A stretch of DNA of 64,000 nucleotides from positions 930,001 to 994,000 of the forward strand of contig CP007444.1 of assembly GCA_000632805.1 (NCBI GenBank), written 5' to 3'. The translations under genes and the position numbers were made by a program. Every line of letters begins with the position of its first letter. Within the stretch, counting starts at the first letter, position 1. Shown here one piece after another: positions 36,470 through 46,951 of the stretch. This DNA is from Dyella jiangningensis. GTDB lineage: Bacteria > Pseudomonadota > Gammaproteobacteria > Xanthomonadales > Rhodanobacteraceae. The notes beneath the pieces are model-generated. The model saw only the letters and a list, made by a program, of their open reading frames with translations, did no database searches and was not told where the DNA came from.

Positions 36470-39400
36470 ATGCGCGCGATAAAGGGCCACATGTTGGTGG
36501 CAATGATCTGGCTGGCTGCGAGCCTGGCATGCGCGCATGCCGGAACGGTGGACTTGTCGAGCACGCCACCGGAGCTCACGCCTGCGGTCGCGCCGAACAT
36601 CATCCTGACCTACGACGACTCCAACAGCATGCGCAATACATATGTGCCGGCGTATATCGGCGATGGCGAGATAAAGTACGGAGAGCGCCAGGGCCGCATC
36701 ACTGACCCGCGTACCGGCGAGGCCATGTGCGGCTGGTACAGCGCGGACGGCGGCCAGGTCATGCACCCCTGGAATTTCTCGCCCGCAGTCAACACGATCT
36801 ACTACGATGAACTGCAAACCTACGTCGTTCCGAACAAGCCGGACGGCACACCCATGGAAGCGGGAAGCTTCACCGCGGCATGGGACGACGGTGTGGCAGC
36901 CAATACGGGTGGCAGCCGCCTGGTCACGAACCTGCTTGTCGATTATTCGATCTCCTGGGGTGGAAACACCATCTGGCCCAAAATCATCTATCCGGCCAGC
37001 ACCGCACATCCTGCATCGGGGCAGTGCGGTGTCGAGAACGGTTACATGCCTTTTCCGTTTTCGAACCCAGACGATGGAACTGCGCCCGCATTCTTCTATC
37101 GGTTCAAGGGCGACCGCACGCGGCGCGTTGACCTGTTCGATCCCGGCAAATACGAGGCTGTCAATGTCGCGACGTTGAGCGACGCGCAGAAGAAGAACTT
37201 CGCCATCTGGTATGGCTTCTACCGCACCCGCAATCAGGTGGCGCGCTCTTCGCTTGCTCGCGCCTTCGAGAGTGTTCCTCGCTCCATCCGGATGCAGTGG
37301 CAGCGATTGACCAGCGACAAGCTCGACAACACCGCCGTGATTCGGCCGCTTTCAGACGCAACCCAGTTCAGGAAGCTGATGGATTTTCTCTACGCGAGCG
37401 TACCTGTGGAAGGCACGCCGACGCGAAGCAGCATGGCGAGGGTGGCGACCTATTTCGGCCTGGGCAATGCGAGGCTGGCCGAGACTAATCCGTACTTCGA
37501 CGTGGGATCGGGGAAGGAGCTGAGTTGCCGGCGCAATTACAGTCTGCTGGTCACGGATGGCGGTTGGAACGGCGACGCAGGCTTCACGGAGAGTTGGTCG
37601 GATGCCGCGGTGTTGGGGGCCGGCACAGGCGCTGTTGCCGCCAACCCGGATCAGCGCGCGACGACGTTACCCGATGGTCGTCGGTACGACCCGGGCGCCA
37701 CGGCTGCCATGATTTTTGGAAGTGGGCCGTCCCAGCTTGAACGGTCGGGCTTCGCCGATGTCGCATTCCACTACTGGGCGACCGACCTGCGGCCGGACTT
37801 GAGAAACAACGTGTCGCCGTACCTGTCCGATCGGACGACCGGTGTGACGGGTCCCTTGGTCACCACGCCGATCGGCAGCGATGCTGCATCCTTGCCTGAC
37901 GAGGTGTACTTCAATCCCGCCAACGATCCCGCCACATGGCAGCACCTTTCGCAGTTCATCGTGACGTTCGGCCTGGCAGGTCAACTGAATTTCCCGGGCG
38001 ATCTCACGGATCTCCGAAAGGGTGCCAAAACGTGGTCGGACTGGGCATCTTGGCCGAACAGCGAAAACGCCGATACGCCGGCCAAGGTCGACGATACCTG
38101 GCACGCGGCCGTCAATAGCCGTGGCGAGCTGTTCAATGCCAATAATCCGCAGCAGTTGATCGATCAGATCAAGCGCGTCATCAACAGCATCGTGTCCAGG
38201 GCCGGGTCGACCACCGCTGGCACCCTGAGCAGTACGGTGCTTGGCGCGGACGCTTCCTATTTCCGCACGGGCTTCAGCAGCGATGACTGGAGCGGCCAGG
38301 TGCAAGCCGTGCGCATTGATGAGTCGGGGAACATCGGGGCTACGCGATGGAGTGCGGGTGAACTGCTTGATGCTCGTGTGGGTTCGGCGGATGACCGAAC
38401 GATACTCACCAGCATCGACACGGGAGCCGGACACGGTACCGCCTTCAAGGGTGCCGAAGTGGTCGCTGCATTGCGCGCGGCCGATCCGGAATTCGGAGAC
38501 GATACGCTGGCCGCCGATCGTCTGGGGTGGTTGCGTGGGTCGCGCGTGAACGAGGGCACGCAGTTTCGCCGGCGCAGTTCGATCTTGGGTGCGGTGGTGA
38601 ATGCCCAGCCGGTCTATGTAGCTTATCCGGCAAGCGGCTACCGCGATGCCTTTCCTTCCAGGCCGAGTGAGCCTCGGGTGCCCGCACCGGAAATGGCAAA
38701 GGCGTCTGACGGCCGCCTGCTGCACAGCTACGAACAATTCGTGGCCGATCACCTGAAGCGTGCACCGACGCTGTATGTGGCGGCTAACGACGGCATGCTG
38801 CACGCGTTCGATGCAACGATGGAGGGAACCGATCCTGCGCAGGTGGATGTGCCGTCGCACCCGGGAAACGAGCGCTGGGCCTACGTGCCGCATGCGGTCT
38901 ACGGAAATCTGCGCGGCATGAGCGCGCTGGCTGGCTATCAGTACACCCCGACCGTGGATGGCACGCCCGTCGTCCGTGATGTGTTCTTCAGCGAGGGCAA
39001 CCAGGTGGGATGGCACAGCCTGTTGGTTGCCGGTCTGCGGCTGGGCGGGCGTGGGGTGTACGCGCTCGACGTTACACACGCTGATGCGAGTGAAGCCGGT
39101 TCGGGACCCGCCGGCAAGGTCTTGTGGGAATTCAGCCATACAAGCGGCGCGAACAGCGGTTCGGCCAACCTTGGGTATACCTTTGGCCGTCCAAACATCG
39201 GGCGTCTGGCCAACGGCAAATGGGTAGTGCTGGTCCCCAGTGGTTATTTTCCGGACGAAAGCGCGGAGCCCGCCGCTTTGAACGCCTTCAGCTCACTGTT
39301 CGTGTTGGATGCGAGGACGGGCACGGTGCTGCGAGAGTTGCGCACACCCACCAACATCGCCGGGGCGGACATCGTCAGCAACGGCCTCACCACGCCGGTG

Positions 39401-40258
39401 CTTGGCGACTATGAAGGTGACCAGGTCGACGAGGTGGCCTTTGCCGGGGATCTGCAGGGCAACGTATGGCGATTCGATCTCAGCGATGAGAGTCCATCGA
39501 ACTGGAAAGTGGATCTGCTGTTCAAACCCGCCGTAGCCGGTGAACGGCCGGTGACGGTCATGCCGCGCCTGTTCCCCGATCCGGCCACCCGGCATTTCGT
39601 AGTGGTGTTCGGCACTGGAAAATATCTGGGCAGCAGCGACAACATCGTTGATGCATCGACAAAGGTGCAGGCGGTCTATGGCGTTCGTGACCCGGGCGTT
39701 GCCGGTGCACAACCGGTGGCCGAGGGCGTCACCCCGATGGTCCAGCAGCAGTTGTACGAAAAAGGGGATGTTCGCGGACTGACCCGAAACGCCGTGCCGC
39801 TGGTGGATGCCGCAGGCAACCGAGTGGGCGGCTGGTACTTTCTCCTGCAGGTATTTGGCACGGATGGCAAGCAGACGAATGCTGGGGAACGCGTGGTCGT
39901 CGATGCCACCGCCTTGTTCGACAGCAATCGCGCCATTGTCACGACGCTCATCCCGCAAAAGAGCGACCCATGCAATCCCGCCACGCAAGGGGCCGTGCTG
40001 GTGGTGGATGCCGCCACCGGAGGCGCTGCGAGCGGCGTCGATCTCGGCGTCATGGCGGGGTGGAACGCTGATTTTGCGCAAGCCGGCGCGCGCATCACCA
40101 ATGCGCCGACCGGTGGGTCATTGCCAGCCACTGTGCGTGTGGGAGGTGGCCAGGTCTATCTGCCAAGCGTGACCTTGTCCGCTGATGGAAGCACGTTCTC
40201 CGTGGGAGACGCCCTATGGCGCCGTCGATCATGGCGGGTGCTCAACAACGATCATTGA
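36470..40258 (+). CDS. pilY1: type IV pilus tip adhesin/assembly protein PilY1
   Basis: PilY1 is exported and acts at the pilus tip in adhesion, calcium-dependent extension/retraction control and surface sensing. The 1262-residue product has a signal peptide (about 1-24), a von Willebrand-like N-terminal region starting NIILTYDDSNSM with a metal-site-like DDSNS at 49-53, and a C-terminal beta-propeller. DYEGDQVDEVAFAGD near 980 resembles the PilY1 calcium site (D-x-D-x-D-x3-D), but two acidic positions differ (E and Q). GGAG at 36461-36464 marks the ATG at 36470. It is followed 13 bases later by pilE. Confidence 0.92.
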   Translation: MRAIKGHMLVAMIWLAASLACAHAGTVDLSSTPPELTPAVAPNIILTYDDSNSMRNTYVPAYIGDGEIKYGERQGRITDPRTGEAMCGWYSADGGQVMHPWNFSPAVNTIYYDELQTYVVPNKPDGTPMEAGSFTAAWDDGVAANTGGSRLVTNLLVDYSISWGGNTIWPKIIYPASTAHPASGQCGVENGYMPFPFSNPDDGTAPAFFYRFKGDRTRRVDLFDPGKYEAVNVATLSDAQKKNFAIWYGFYRTRNQVARSSLARAFESVPRSIRMQWQRLTSDKLDNTAVIRPLSDATQFRKLMDFLYASVPVEGTPTRSSMARVATYFGLGNARLAETNPYFDVGSGKELSCRRNYSLLVTDGGWNGDAGFTESWSDAAVLGAGTGAVAANPDQRATTLPDGRRYDPGATAAMIFGSGPSQLERSGFADVAFHYWATDLRPDLRNNVSPYLSDRTTGVTGPLVTTPIGSDAASLPDEVYFNPANDPATWQHLSQFIVTFGLAGQLNFPGDLTDLRKGAKTWSDWASWPNSENADTPAKVDDTWHAAVNSRGELFNANNPQQLIDQIKRVINSIVSRAGSTTAGTLSSTVLGADASYFRTGFSSDDWSGQVQAVRIDESGNIGATRWSAGELLDARVGSADDRTILTSIDTGAGHGTAFKGAEVVAALRAADPEFGDDTLAADRLGWLRGSRVNEGTQFRRRSSILGAVVNAQPVYVAYPASGYRDAFPSRPSEPRVPAPEMAKASDGRLLHSYEQFVADHLKRAPTLYVAANDGMLHAFDATMEGTDPAQVDVPSHPGNERWAYVPHAVYGNLRGMSALAGYQYTPTVDGTPVVRDVFFSEGNQVGWHSLLVAGLRLGGRGVYALDVTHADASEAGSGPAGKVLWEFSHTSGANSGSANLGYTFGRPNIGRLANGKWVVLVPSGYFPDESAEPAALNAFSSLFVLDARTGTVLRELRTPTNIAGADIVSNGLTTPVLGDYEGDQVDEVAFAGDLQGNVWRFDLSDESPSNWKVDLLFKPAVAGERPVTVMPRLFPDPATRHFVVVFGTGKYLGSSDNIVDASTKVQAVYGVRDPGVAGAQPVAEGVTPMVQQQLYEKGDVRGLTRNAVPLVDAAGNRVGGWYFLLQVFGTDGKQTNAGERVVVDATALFDSNRAIVTTLIPQKSDPCNPATQGAVLVVDAATGGAASGVDLGVMAGWNADFAQAGARITNAPTGGSLPATVRVGGGQVYLPSVTLSADGSTFSVGDALWRRRSWRVLNNDH

Positions 40259-40271
40259 CAAGGAGTGAGTC

Positions 40272-40700
40272 ATGGTCCGTGTGCGTGGTTTCACGCTGAT
40301 CGAACTGATGGTGGTGGTGGCTATCGTGGCGATTCTCGCGGCGGTGGCGATACCAAGCTATACCCGCTACACCTTTCGTGCCCGCCGTGCCGAAGGGCAG
40401 GCGCTGCTCATGCACATCGCCAATGCGCAGGAGCGCTATTACGCCGTGCACAACCGTTATGGCGACCTGGTGGCGATCGGCTACTCATCGTCGCCGCTTG
40501 CGTTGTCCGAGAACGGACACTACCAGGCACAGGTCTCTCTGGAAGACAGCCATGGTACGGCGCAGGCTTATGTGGCGACGGCAACCGGGCAAGGTGTACA
40601 GGCCGCCGACGCCTGTGGCCCACTGTCCATCGACAACACGGGCAGTCGGCTTCCCGATGCTTCCGACATGTCGCGTCATGCCAATGGACGGTGCTGGTGA
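40272..40700 (+). CDS. pilE: type IV minor pilin PilE
   Basis: The product is a pilin-fold protein of 142 residues with a very short leader cut at VRG|FTLIELMVVVAIVAILAAVAIP, Glu at +5, and a C-terminal domain ending with cysteines ADACGP and GRCW that can form the pilin D-loop disulfide. It is the minor pilin that follows pilY1 in Pseudomonas and Xanthomonas, not the major pilin, which is usually elsewhere. Its stop overlaps the fimT start (TGATG). Confidence 0.88.
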   Translation: MVRVRGFTLIELMVVVAIVAILAAVAIPSYTRYTFRARRAEGQALLMHIANAQERYYAVHNRYGDLVAIGYSSSPLALSENGHYQAQVSLEDSHGTAQAYVATATGQGVQAADACGPLSIDNTGSRLPDASDMSRHANGRCW

Positions 40701-41314
40701 TGAGACGATCGCATGGTCGGTGCCGGTCACAAGGTGTCACGCTGGTGGAATGGCTGGTCGTACTGGCGGTGCTGGCCATCCTGGCGATCGTGGCTGCGCC
40801 CGCCTTTCGCGGCCTTTGGCGTCGCCATCAGGTGCAGACCGCAACGGAATCGCTTTGGGCAGACTTGACGTATGCGCGCCATGAAGCCGTGCAGCGCGGG
40901 ATGTTCGTATCGCTTTGTCCCAGCAAGACCGGCCTGGCCTGTACTGATCAGGTTGCATACGGCGGAGGCTGGATCGTCTACGCATATCCCGCCGGTGGCA
41001 TGGGCGCGAACCGCGCGTATGCCTCTGGCGTGTCGGGCTTCGATCGCCTGCGGTACACGGTGCCTTCTGGACGCGTCGTGGCAAACGCCACCGACCCGGG
41101 CGTCGTGACATTTGGACAGCAGGGACAGTTCAAGTCGACTTCGGAGCGTCCCGGCGTGACGTGGCGGCTATGCGCCGCGTCAGGTGCCGACGATGCCATG
41201 CAGGGCGAGGTTACCTCGGATGTTCCTGGTATCGAACTTGTCCTGGGCGGCTCGGGCAGCCTGCAGCAGCAGCGGCTGAGTGTGGGAGACAGCTGCCTTC
41301 CGTCCCCGCGGTGA
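40700..41314 (+). CDS. fimT: GspH/FimT family pseudopilin
   Basis: The 204-residue product has a prepilin-type leader cut at SQG|VTLVEWLVVLAVLAILAIVAAPAF with Glu at +5, and a C-terminal GspH/FimT beta domain with cysteines (SLCPSKTGLAC, WRLCA, DSCLP). FimT proteins are minor pilins; some bind DNA during natural transformation. Its ATG overlaps the pilE stop. In most relatives fimT comes first in this cluster; here it closes the operon. It converges on recD with 14 bases between. Confidence 0.85.
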   Translation: MRRSHGRCRSQGVTLVEWLVVLAVLAILAIVAAPAFRGLWRRHQVQTATESLWADLTYARHEAVQRGMFVSLCPSKTGLACTDQVAYGGGWIVYAYPAGGMGANRAYASGVSGFDRLRYTVPSGRVVANATDPGVVTFGQQGQFKSTSERPGVTWRLCAASGADDAMQGEVTSDVPGIELVLGGSGSLQQQRLSVGDSCLPSPR

Positions 41315-41328
41315 CGGACCGAACCGTT

Positions 41329-43305
41329 TCAAGCGATCGACGAAAAGCGTGGCCACAAACCGGAATGGCGACGCGTGGATTGCTGGATGGCTGACACGAG
41401 ACGTTCTTCCGATCCCAGCAAGGTGAACCAGCGCCGCGCGCGGGTGACGCCGGTATAGAGCAGCTCGCGCGTGAGTACGGCGCTGGCCGTATCCGGCAGC
41501 ACAAGCGCCGCATGCTCGAACTCTGAGCCCTGCGATTTATGCACCGTCATGGCATATACGGTTTCACGCTCGCCCAGGCGGGAGGGCAGCACGAAGCGGA
41601 TGCGCGCGGCGTCCTCGCCTGTCTGGCCCGGCACTTCGAATGCGACGCGCAGATGCAACCTGCCATGCTCGTCGGGAATGCGAAGCGCAATGCCAATATC
41701 GCCGTTCATCAGCCCGAGACTGTAGTCGTTTCGGGTGACCAGGATCGGGCGGCCTTCGTACCACTCCTGGCCGGCATCGATCAGGCCTGCCTGCTGCAGG
41801 ATCGCGGTGACCTGGCGGTTGAGGCCTTCGGCGCCGAACGGCCCCTGCCGCAGGGCGCAAAGCAACTGGAAGCCGCCGAAAGCGCGTAACGCACCTTGGG
41901 CCCACGTTTCGAAGGCCGCCATGGCCGCGCGCGGCGGAGGACGGTGCTCGCGCAGCCATTGCAGATACTGGCGGTAGCCTCGTGGCTGTGCGTCGCCATC
42001 GCGGGGGGTGAAGTGAACCCGGCCTCCGTCAAGCACCAGTTCGGCGAGCCGGTTGGCATTGGCGGTGGCATTGATCCACGCGATATCGCCGTGCGGCTGG
42101 ACAAGCAGACCTTGCACGCGTGAGGCATCGCCATCGTTGATGGCCTGTGCGAGCTGGCCGATGCCGCTGTCTGCACCGAAACGATGACTGTGGCGCAGCA
42201 TCGCCACATGCTGGTCCAGGGCAAGCGCATCGCCGCGGACCCAGGCATCGACATTGTCGCCGCTCGTCACGCGAAGCCAGTTCGCCGTGTCTTCGCTGTA
42301 GTGACCCGCATCGGCACGTCGGCACAGATCACCCAGCACGGCGCCGGCCTCCACCGAGGACAGCTGGTCCTTGTCGCCCAGCAGCACGAGGCGAGCATCA
42401 TCGGGCAGCGCCTCCAGCACGGCCGACATCATTTCCAGATCGATCATCGACGCCTCATCGATGACCAGCACATCCAGATGCAGTGGGTTGGCGCTGTCGT
42501 GGCGAAAGCGTCGGCTGTCCGGACGTGCACCAAGCAGCCGATGCAGCGTGTCCACCTGGCTGGGAATGCTGGTGCGCACGGCATCGTCAACATCGAGCAG
42601 GGCGATCTGCGTGCTGATCGAAGCCTGCAGTCGGGCCGCAGCCTTGCCTGTGGGTGCGGCAAGCCGTATGCGCAGCGGGCGTGCCGTATCGGCACGATGC
42701 AAGGTCTGCAACAGACCGAGCAGCCGCACCACGGTCGTCGTCTTGCCGGTGCCGGGACCGCCGGTAATCACCGTGAACGGGCTGCGTGCTGCCAGGGCGC
42801 ATGCGATGCGTTGCCAATCGGGCGCACCGGTGTCCGTATTCGGATAGAGGCGCGTCAGCTGTTCCCGCAGGTGATCGGGCGCTTGCGGTGGTTGCGAGAG
42901 CCGTCGACCAATGGCCTCAGCCACGCGTTGCTCATGATTCCAATAGCGCCGCAGGTAGAGGCGGCTGCCATCGAGCACCAGGGGTGAACCTTCTTGCGTG
43001 CCGTCGGGCATGCCGACCGCCAGGGAAGAGGCAAGCATGGTCGGGGCAGTGGCGATGGTCGCTACCAACGACCGCCACGATTCAGGCCAGCCGCCGTCCT
43101 CCGCCAGCGGCTCCCAACCGTCGAGATCAAGGCACAAATGGCCGTCCGCTTGTTGGCGGCTCACCAGTGCGCCGAGCAGCGGCAGGGCGTCCGCTGCGCT
43201 GGGGTCCTCCGTGGCAACGAAGCGCGCGAATGCGACGTCGAGCGGGCGCAGCAGGCCGTGCGCGACAGCGATGTCCAGCGATGCCATCAGTGCATCACGC
43301 CGCAT
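41329..43305 (-). CDS. recD: exodeoxyribonuclease V alpha subunit
   Basis: RecD is the fast 5'-3' helicase of RecBCD, which processes double-strand breaks. The 658-residue product has Walker A VITGGPGTGKTTT near 178, the helicase DEASMIDLEMM motif II and, near the C terminus, VHKSQGSEFEHAALVLP. The start at 43305 (MRRDAL) overlaps the end of recB by 11 bases; an alternative is 43287 (MASLDIA). It is the last gene of recC-recB-recD, the usual order. Confidence 0.95.
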   Translation of the reverse strand: MRRDALMASLDIAVAHGLLRPLDVAFARFVATEDPSAADALPLLGALVSRQQADGHLCLDLDGWEPLAEDGGWPESWRSLVATIATAPTMLASSLAVGMPDGTQEGSPLVLDGSRLYLRRYWNHEQRVAEAIGRRLSQPPQAPDHLREQLTRLYPNTDTGAPDWQRIACALAARSPFTVITGGPGTGKTTTVVRLLGLLQTLHRADTARPLRIRLAAPTGKAAARLQASISTQIALLDVDDAVRTSIPSQVDTLHRLLGARPDSRRFRHDSANPLHLDVLVIDEASMIDLEMMSAVLEALPDDARLVLLGDKDQLSSVEAGAVLGDLCRRADAGHYSEDTANWLRVTSGDNVDAWVRGDALALDQHVAMLRHSHRFGADSGIGQLAQAINDGDASRVQGLLVQPHGDIAWINATANANRLAELVLDGGRVHFTPRDGDAQPRGYRQYLQWLREHRPPPRAAMAAFETWAQGALRAFGGFQLLCALRQGPFGAEGLNRQVTAILQQAGLIDAGQEWYEGRPILVTRNDYSLGLMNGDIGIALRIPDEHGRLHLRVAFEVPGQTGEDAARIRFVLPSRLGERETVYAMTVHKSQGSEFEHAALVLPDTASAVLTRELLYTGVTRARRWFTLLGSEERLVSAIQQSTRRHSGLWPRFSSIA

Positions 43306-46300
43306 GGCTGCGTGCTCCGTCGGCAAACAGGCGGTCCATCGCTTCAACGAGTTCGAACGGCAATCGCTCGACATGCACGCCATGCCCTTGGCCGTCGACG
43401 CCACGCAAGTACAGATAGGCCACGCCACCGACGTGCAGCTCGTAGTCGTAGCCGGGCAGGCGGGCGCGCAGCTGCCGATGGAGGGCCAATGTATAGAGTG
43501 CGTACTGCAGGTCGTAGCGCTCGCGCAGGATGGAGTCGCGCATGGCGGAGGCCGTATACGCATCGGCATCGCCGCCGAGGCGGTTCGATTTGTAGTCGAT
43601 CACGTAATAACGTCCCTGGCGCTCCGCCACCAGATCGATGAAGCCCTTGAGCAGGCCATTGATGTGCTCGGCCTGCAGCGAAGGTCGTGGCAAGTTGTCC
43701 AGCGTATGCCGGGTGACCAGGCGATCCAGCGCAAGCGTGTCGACGTGACGCGCCTCGAACCAGAACTCGAGTTCCGCGTAATAGGCATCGAGTTCGGCGA
43801 GACTCGTCGATCTGCCATCGGGCAGCGCCAGCGGCATCCTCAACAGAGCAGGAAGCCACTGCGAGAGCAGCGCGATATCCGATTGCCAGCCGCGGCGCTG
43901 GCACCGCCGTGCGATTTCCTTGCCCAGCCCGGCAGGATCGCTCGCCACGGCGGCAAAGCCCTCATCGGCTGACCACTCGAGCAGGTCGTGCAGGAAGGTG
44001 CCTGCTTCGGCGCCGGCATGGAAGGCGTGGATGCCCCTTGCGATGGCCGGCGCACTTGCCGGTAACAATGGCGGCTCGCTCTCAACTTCCATCCGCACAT
44101 CTTGCGACGCGGTTTCCGGTGCCGGGGCAGGCGATTCGTTTTCCGCCAGCTTGAGCGAACTGTAGCTCGCGACCCACCAGCGCTCCTGCGGCGGACCCTG
44201 GAAGGTACGTGCTTCCCACAACGGCGTGACGTCGGTTGCCTTTGCTTTGAACGGACGCGTGTCGGGAGTTGCCAGGGCATCGATATGGATGTCGCGGTTG
44301 TCGCCGCGCAAGGCCTGCAGCCGTGGAAGCAGGTCGCCCGGCTGGATCATGGCATCGCCTGACAGCACGTAACCGAAGGCCGATTTGTGCAGCGAAGGCG
44401 TTGAGCTGTTGCCGCTCTTGCAGCAGGCCACACCGAGCCAGCACGCATAGCGCGCACGGGTGAGCGCGACGTAGAGCAGGCGCAGGTCTTCCTGCAGTCG
44501 TTCACGATCGGCCATGGCCTGCGCAGCGGTATCTGCACGAAGATCCATGCGTGGTTCGCCGTCGTCGCCGTGCCACACGAACCGATCGTCGGCCTTCACC
44601 TCGCGTGAGGCACATGCGAACGGCAGAAGCACCAGCGGGTACTCGAGTCCCTTGGACTTGTGGATGGTCACCACCTTGATCAGCGCATCCTCGCTTTCCA
44701 GCCTCACGATCTGGTCTTCGGCGGTGTCACTTTGCCCATCGCGAGCCATGGACATCTGCGCGGCGAGGTGGCGCACCAGCGCCTGTTCGCCGTCGAGGCT
44801 CGCGGCCGCGTGCTGCAGCAGCTCGGCCAGGTGCAAGAGGTTGGTCAGCGCTCGCTCGCCATCGAGGCGCGACAACAGGCGGGCAGGCAGGTCGAAGGCA
44901 TGCAGCAGGTCATGCAGCATGGCCAGTACGCCATGGCGAAGCCAGGTGTCATGCAACTGGCGGAAGCGCTCGCCGCACGTTTCCCAGTAATGTTCGTCGA
45001 GATTGAGCCGATCCAGCTCCGCATCGCTCTGGCCCAGCGTAGGCGTGGCAAGCGCCGCGCGCATCGCGCGATCGGAGCCGGGCATGGCGCATGCCTGCAG
45101 CCACCGCAGCAGATCGACGGCCTCGGGCGAGGCATAGACCGAATCGCGGTCGGAAAGGTACACGCTCTTGAGGCCGCGCCGTTGCATCTCCTCGCGTACT
45201 TTGGCTGCTTCCGTGCCGCTGCGCACGAGGATGGCGATGTCGCCTGCGCGAAGCGGCGTGAGCTTGCACGCATCATCCACGAAGCCGCAACGGTCCTCCT
45301 GCGCGGCTGCCAACAGCTGCACTACATGGGCAGCTGCGTGTTGCGCCATCAGGTGGGTATAAGCCGAGCCGCTGATGGCGTCATTGCTCCCGGCCAAGGC
45401 CAATTGCATGGGCGGAAGGGGCTGTCCGTCGAACACCAGGCGATCGCTGCGGCCGCGCGCCTTTACCGCATGGAATGGCAGCGCATCGCGGCCGAACGCA
45501 AACGCACCCGTTGAATGCGAGTCGGCATGTTCGAATACGCGATTGACTGCGCCGACCAGCGCCCCGGTGGATCGATAGTTGGTGTCGAGTGTCCAGGTCG
45601 GCTGGCTGGCGCGGTCCCGCGCTCGCAGGTAAGTGTGGATGTCCGCGCCACGGAAACCATAAATGGCCTGCTTGGGATCGCCGATCAGCAGCAAGCCTGC
45701 GCCGACGCGCCCGTCGTAGATGCGGCGGAAAATGTTCCACTGCAGGGGGTCGGTGTCCTGGAATTCGTCGATCAACGCGATGGGGTACTGCCTCGCGATC
45801 GTGTCGGCAAGCCGAGCCCCGCTGATGCCGTGCAACGCAGCATCGAGCCGGCGCAACATGTCGTCGAAACCCATCTGCGCGCGGCGCTGCTTGGTCTGTT
45901 CCAGGCGTTGCGATACCCAGCGCGTCGCTTGCGCGAGCACGGTGGATTTCAGAGTGTCGAGGCGTTGCAGTTGTTCGATACACGCAGCGATGGCTTCGAA
46001 TGCCGCATGCCGCAGTGGTTCGGCATTCTTGTTCAACGACGCCGTCAACGCCTCCTGCGAGTAGCGTCGCAATGTGTCCGGGGAGACAGGGCCGCCTTGC
46101 GACCATTCACGCAACTCGACAAGTTGTGCCGCGACGTTGTCGGCGGGCATCTTCCTGCCGTTCAACGCACGGGCGGCCAAGGCCCTGGCGAACATGGCCT
46201 CGATGGCGTCCGCGCCGTCGCTCCAGGCAAGCCTTGCACATGCCTCGGCCGTATCTGTCGCATGCACGCCTTGCTGGAACTGCGCCAACGCCTCGGCCGG

Positions 46301-46951
46301 TTCGGGCAAGGGGTTGCCTGCGAGCCGCAGATTCTCCAGGGGTTGGCGCAACAAGGGACGCAGCGCATGCTGCAAATCGGCGGGCGCCTTCCACCAGCGC
46401 GAGACCAGGGCGGCGCCGGCGCGGTCGAGCGGAAAGAAATGCGTTCGCCAGTAATCGCGCACGGTTTCGGCGAGCAGTTCGCTTTCGTCAGCGCTGGTGT
46501 CCTGGGCGAACGGATGGCCGCTGTCGAAGGCATGCTGGCTGAGCATCCGCTGGCACCACGCGTGGATGGTGTGGATGGCTGCCTCGTCCATCCATTGCGC
46601 GGCGAGTTCGAGCTGGCGCGCCGCGCGCGACCGGGTCTCTTGATCGGGATACGAAGCGATCAGGTCGCGCAGGAAGTCGTCGTCGTCTGCCTGGTCACGA
46701 AATGCCTGGGCGGCCTCACCGAGACGCTCGCGGATGCGCTCACGAAGTTCAGCGGTCGCCGCCTTGGTAAAGGTCAGCACGAGAATCTGCGAGGGAAGCA
46801 GCGGCGTGCCGTCTGGACGTCCGTGGCCAAGCACCAGGCGCAAATACAGTGCGGCGATGGTCCAGGTCTTGCCCGTGCCGGCGCTGGCCTCGATCAGCTG
46901 GATGCCTTGCAGCGGCAGGCGCAGCGGCTGCAGCGATTGGCTCGCGATCAT
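43295..46951 (-). CDS. recB: exodeoxyribonuclease V beta subunit
   Basis: RecB is the 3'-5' helicase, the nuclease and the RecA loader of RecBCD. The 1218-residue product has the UvrD-type Walker A EASAGTGKTW at 21-30, motif II with DEFQDTDPLQW, the TIHKSKGLEYPLV motif, and the C-terminal nuclease motif VIDYKSNRLG near 1117 with its catalytic Asp and Lys. The ATG overlaps the recC stop (ATGA). Confidence 0.97.
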   Translation of the reverse strand: MIASQSLQPLRLPLQGIQLIEASAGTGKTWTIAALYLRLVLGHGRPDGTPLLPSQILVLTFTKAATAELRERIRERLGEAAQAFRDQADDDDFLRDLIASYPDQETRSRAARQLELAAQWMDEAAIHTIHAWCQRMLSQHAFDSGHPFAQDTSADESELLAETVRDYWRTHFFPLDRAGAALVSRWWKAPADLQHALRPLLRQPLENLRLAGNPLPEPAEALAQFQQGVHATDTAEACARLAWSDGADAIEAMFARALAARALNGRKMPADNVAAQLVELREWSQGGPVSPDTLRRYSQEALTASLNKNAEPLRHAAFEAIAACIEQLQRLDTLKSTVLAQATRWVSQRLEQTKQRRAQMGFDDMLRRLDAALHGISGARLADTIARQYPIALIDEFQDTDPLQWNIFRRIYDGRVGAGLLLIGDPKQAIYGFRGADIHTYLRARDRASQPTWTLDTNYRSTGALVGAVNRVFEHADSHSTGAFAFGRDALPFHAVKARGRSDRLVFDGQPLPPMQLALAGSNDAISGSAYTHLMAQHAAAHVVQLLAAAQEDRCGFVDDACKLTPLRAGDIAILVRSGTEAAKVREEMQRRGLKSVYLSDRDSVYASPEAVDLLRWLQACAMPGSDRAMRAALATPTLGQSDAELDRLNLDEHYWETCGERFRQLHDTWLRHGVLAMLHDLLHAFDLPARLLSRLDGERALTNLLHLAELLQHAAASLDGEQALVRHLAAQMSMARDGQSDTAEDQIVRLESEDALIKVVTIHKSKGLEYPLVLLPFACASREVKADDRFVWHGDDGEPRMDLRADTAAQAMADRERLQEDLRLLYVALTRARYACWLGVACCKSGNSSTPSLHKSAFGYVLSGDAMIQPGDLLPRLQALRGDNRDIHIDALATPDTRPFKAKATDVTPLWEARTFQGPPQERWWVASYSSLKLAENESPAPAPETASQDVRMEVESEPPLLPASAPAIARGIHAFHAGAEAGTFLHDLLEWSADEGFAAVASDPAGLGKEIARRCQRRGWQSDIALLSQWLPALLRMPLALPDGRSTSLAELDAYYAELEFWFEARHVDTLALDRLVTRHTLDNLPRPSLQAEHINGLLKGFIDLVAERQGRYYVIDYKSNRLGGDADAYTASAMRDSILRERYDLQYALYTLALHRQLRARLPGYDYELHVGGVAYLYLRGVDGQGHGVHVERLPFELVEAMDRLFADGARSHAA

